Assembly: GCA_027343725.1 (NCBI GenBank)
Contig: DAHWKH010000119.1
Span: forward strand, 1 to 6,579
Length of the DNA stretch: 6,579 bases
From: Acidiferrobacteraceae bacterium
GTDB taxonomy: Bacteria > Pseudomonadota > Gammaproteobacteria > Acidiferrobacterales > Acidiferrobacteraceae
Direction of reading: 5' to 3'
Positions within the stretch are counted from its first letter, which is position 1; every line of letters starts with the position of its first letter. The translations under genes and the position numbers were made by a program. Under the pieces are notes generated by a model. That model did no database searches, was not told where the DNA came from, and saw only the letters and a program-made list of their open reading frames with translations. Shown here in pieces: positions 5,541-6,579 of the stretch.

Positions 5541-5896
5541 GTCGGGCCCTCGTACACACAGCCCGCGGTGCAGGTCTCGTGGATGACGATCCGCGCAAGC
5601 CCCTGCACGTGGCGCGCAAGGCGCCCCCAGATGTACTGCGCAAGCCGTTCGCTCGTCGGATTCTCGAGCCCCGGCACCTCGTTCAGGTAATGGTGGTCCA
5701 GGTCCTCGAACACCGCCCGGAAGGCCTCCGAGATCTCGCCGAAGTCCTGAACCCAGCCGTAGTGGTCATCGACCGCGCCGCGTACGTGGATCTCGATGCG
5801 AAACGAGTGACCATGCAGGCGCGCGCACTTGTGATCCGGCGGGAGATTCGGCAGGCGGTGAGCGGCCTCGATGCGAAAGCTTTTGAAGATCTCCAT
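5537..5896 (-). CDS. queD: 6-carboxy-5,6,7,8-tetrahydropterin synthase QueD
   Basis: QueD converts 7,8-dihydroneopterin triphosphate to 6-carboxytetrahydropterin, the second step of the pathway to preQ0 and queuosine, a modified base of the tRNA wobble position. The product is 119 aa, against about 121 in E. coli. All expected residues are present: zinc ligands His13, His28 and His30 (AAHRLP and LHGHSF), catalytic Cys24 in HKCARLHGH, the Asp67-His68 pair in DLDHHYLN (65-72), and Glu107 in VIHETCTAGCVY. The motif CxxxHGH marks QueD rather than the mammalian PTPS type. ATG 5896 has GGGGGA 6 nt upstream and lies one base from the stop of the CbbY-like gene, so the two are probably cotranscribed. 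No other queuosine gene is in the window. Its TAG stop overlaps the opposing phosphatase stop, leaving no room for a terminator between the converging genes. Confidence 0.96.
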   Translation of the reverse strand: MEIFKSFRIEAAHRLPNLPPDHKCARLHGHSFRIEIHVRGAVDDHYGWVQDFGEISEAFRAVFEDLDHHYLNEVPGLENPTSERLAQYIWGRLARHVQGLARIVIHETCTAGCVYEGPT

Positions 5897-5897
5897 C

Positions 5898-6579
5898 TCA
5901 GGTCCCCCGCGTGACCGTATCGAACAAGGCCCGCAGCGCCGCCACGTCGAGCAGGCGGCCCGCGAACGGCGCGCCCGCGAGCCGCTCCAGGGGGCGATCG
6001 GGCTCGCCCAGATGATCGACGACCAGCAGCGCGCCCGGAAAGGCCTGGGTCCTCGTATAGTCCGTAACCGTTACGATCGTGGCAAGCCCCGCGGCGCGCG
6101 CCGCGCGGCAGCCAATCGCCGAATCCTCGAAGGCCAGGCATTCGGAGGCCTCCAGACCGAGGTCGTCAAGCGCGCGCTCGTAGATATCGGGCGCGGGCTT
6201 TTTCGCGGCCACGCAATCGCCCGCGGCGAGCGCGCGGAACCAGCCCTCCGAGCCCGCGCCCAAGGCCTTCCAGATCGGCTGGAGATTCTCGGGGCTCGTG
6301 GTCGTCGCGATCGCGAGCGCAAGACCTTGGGCGCGGGCCTCCAGCAGAAGGCGGCGCACACCGGGCCGCAGAGGCACGCCCTCGGCGTCGAGAAGGCGCG
6401 TGTAGATCTCGGTCTTGCGGGCGTGCAAGTCCTGCACGACGCGCTCGAGGTCCCCGGGCGGGCGCAGGTCCGGGCGCACGTGCGTGAAAAAATGCGCAAG
6501 CCGCTCCTTGCCGCCGGTGATCGCGAGCAATCGGCCATACAGCGCCTCGTCCCATTCGACCGCGAGACCCGCGGCCGCG
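5898..6579 (-). CDS. CbbY-like HAD phosphatase, N-terminus missing (cut by window edge)
   Basis: This is a HAD subfamily IA sugar-phosphate phosphatase of the CbbY type; characterised CbbY removes the Rubisco inhibitor xylulose-1,5-bisphosphate. The frame stays open to the right edge, giving 226 codons plus stop. A TTG at 6530 is not the real start, because the residues before it (WDEALYGRL) continue the family's cap domain. The nucleophile motif (DxDGT) is outside the window. Visible parts are the cap segment ITGGKERL, motif II ATTTSPENL, motif III KKPAPDIYERAL, motif IV AFEDSAIGCRAARAAGL and a C-terminal VVDHLGEPDRPL, all close to CbbY proteins as I know them. It is one base upstream of queD on the same strand. 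Related beta-phosphoglucomutase or YieH-type hydrolases remain possible without the N-terminus. Confidence 0.88.
   Translation of the reverse strand, partial: AAAGLAVEWDEALYGRLLAITGGKERLAHFFTHVRPDLRPPGDLERVVQDLHARKTEIYTRLLDAEGVPLRPGVRRLLLEARAQGLALAIATTTSPENLQPIWKALGAGSEGWFRALAAGDCVAAKKPAPDIYERALDDLGLEASECLAFEDSAIGCRAARAAGLATIVTVTDYTRTQAFPGALLVVDHLGEPDRPLERLAGAPFAGRLLDVAALRALFDTVTRGT

Noticed and set aside
5898..6530. TTG at 6530 as the true start of the CbbY-like gene
   Set aside because: The frame is open to the window edge, upstream residues fit the CbbY cap domain, and the nucleophile motif would be missing from such a protein.

Overview
The window is GC-rich bacterial chromosomal DNA, almost fully coding, and best fits a gammaproteobacterium. 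The strongest clue is gene order. gyrA, mtnA, an MTA/SAH deaminase gene (mtaD), ubiG and a mupP/gph-type phosphatase gene lie together, as in Pseudomonas (the PA3168-PA3172 block, recalled from memory and not searched). A CbbY-like phosphatase at the right edge hints at, but does not prove, a Calvin-cycle autotroph. No tRNA, rRNA, CRISPR array, insertion sequence or phage gene was seen.

Layout, left to right. Minus strand: the first 26 codons of gyrA (1-80) and complete mtnA (161-1216), which reads toward gyrA. A hairpin overlaps the mtnA stop codon. Plus strand, starting about 45 bp from the mtnA start: a five-gene run of wzm-like ABC-2 permease, wzt-like ATPase, mtaD, ubiG and a MupP/Gph-type HAD phosphatase (1262-5540). 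Every junction in this run overlaps (1, 11, 4 and 4 nt), so one translationally coupled operon is likely. Minus strand again: queD (5537-5896) and the 3' part of a CbbY-like HAD phosphatase gene (5898-6579, cut by the window edge). They are separated by 1 nt and converge on the operon, with both facing stop codons inside a single CTAG.

How the genes work together. MtaD deaminates 5'-methylthioadenosine, and MtnA isomerises methylthioribose-1-phosphate two steps later, so both belong to methionine salvage. The phosphorylase expected between them is not in the window. UbiG is a SAM-dependent O-methyltransferase of ubiquinone synthesis; its by-product SAH is a possible second substrate of MtaD. 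The HAD phosphatase next to ubiG is better read as MupP (peptidoglycan recycling) than as phosphoglycolate phosphatase, though this is not proven.

The most unusual point is the polysaccharide-type ABC exporter pair. It sits between mtnA and mtaD, inside the otherwise conserved block, with no glycosyltransferase beside it, and it now occupies the place where an mtaD promoter would be expected. No clearly novel system was found; this exporter placement is the item most worth following up.
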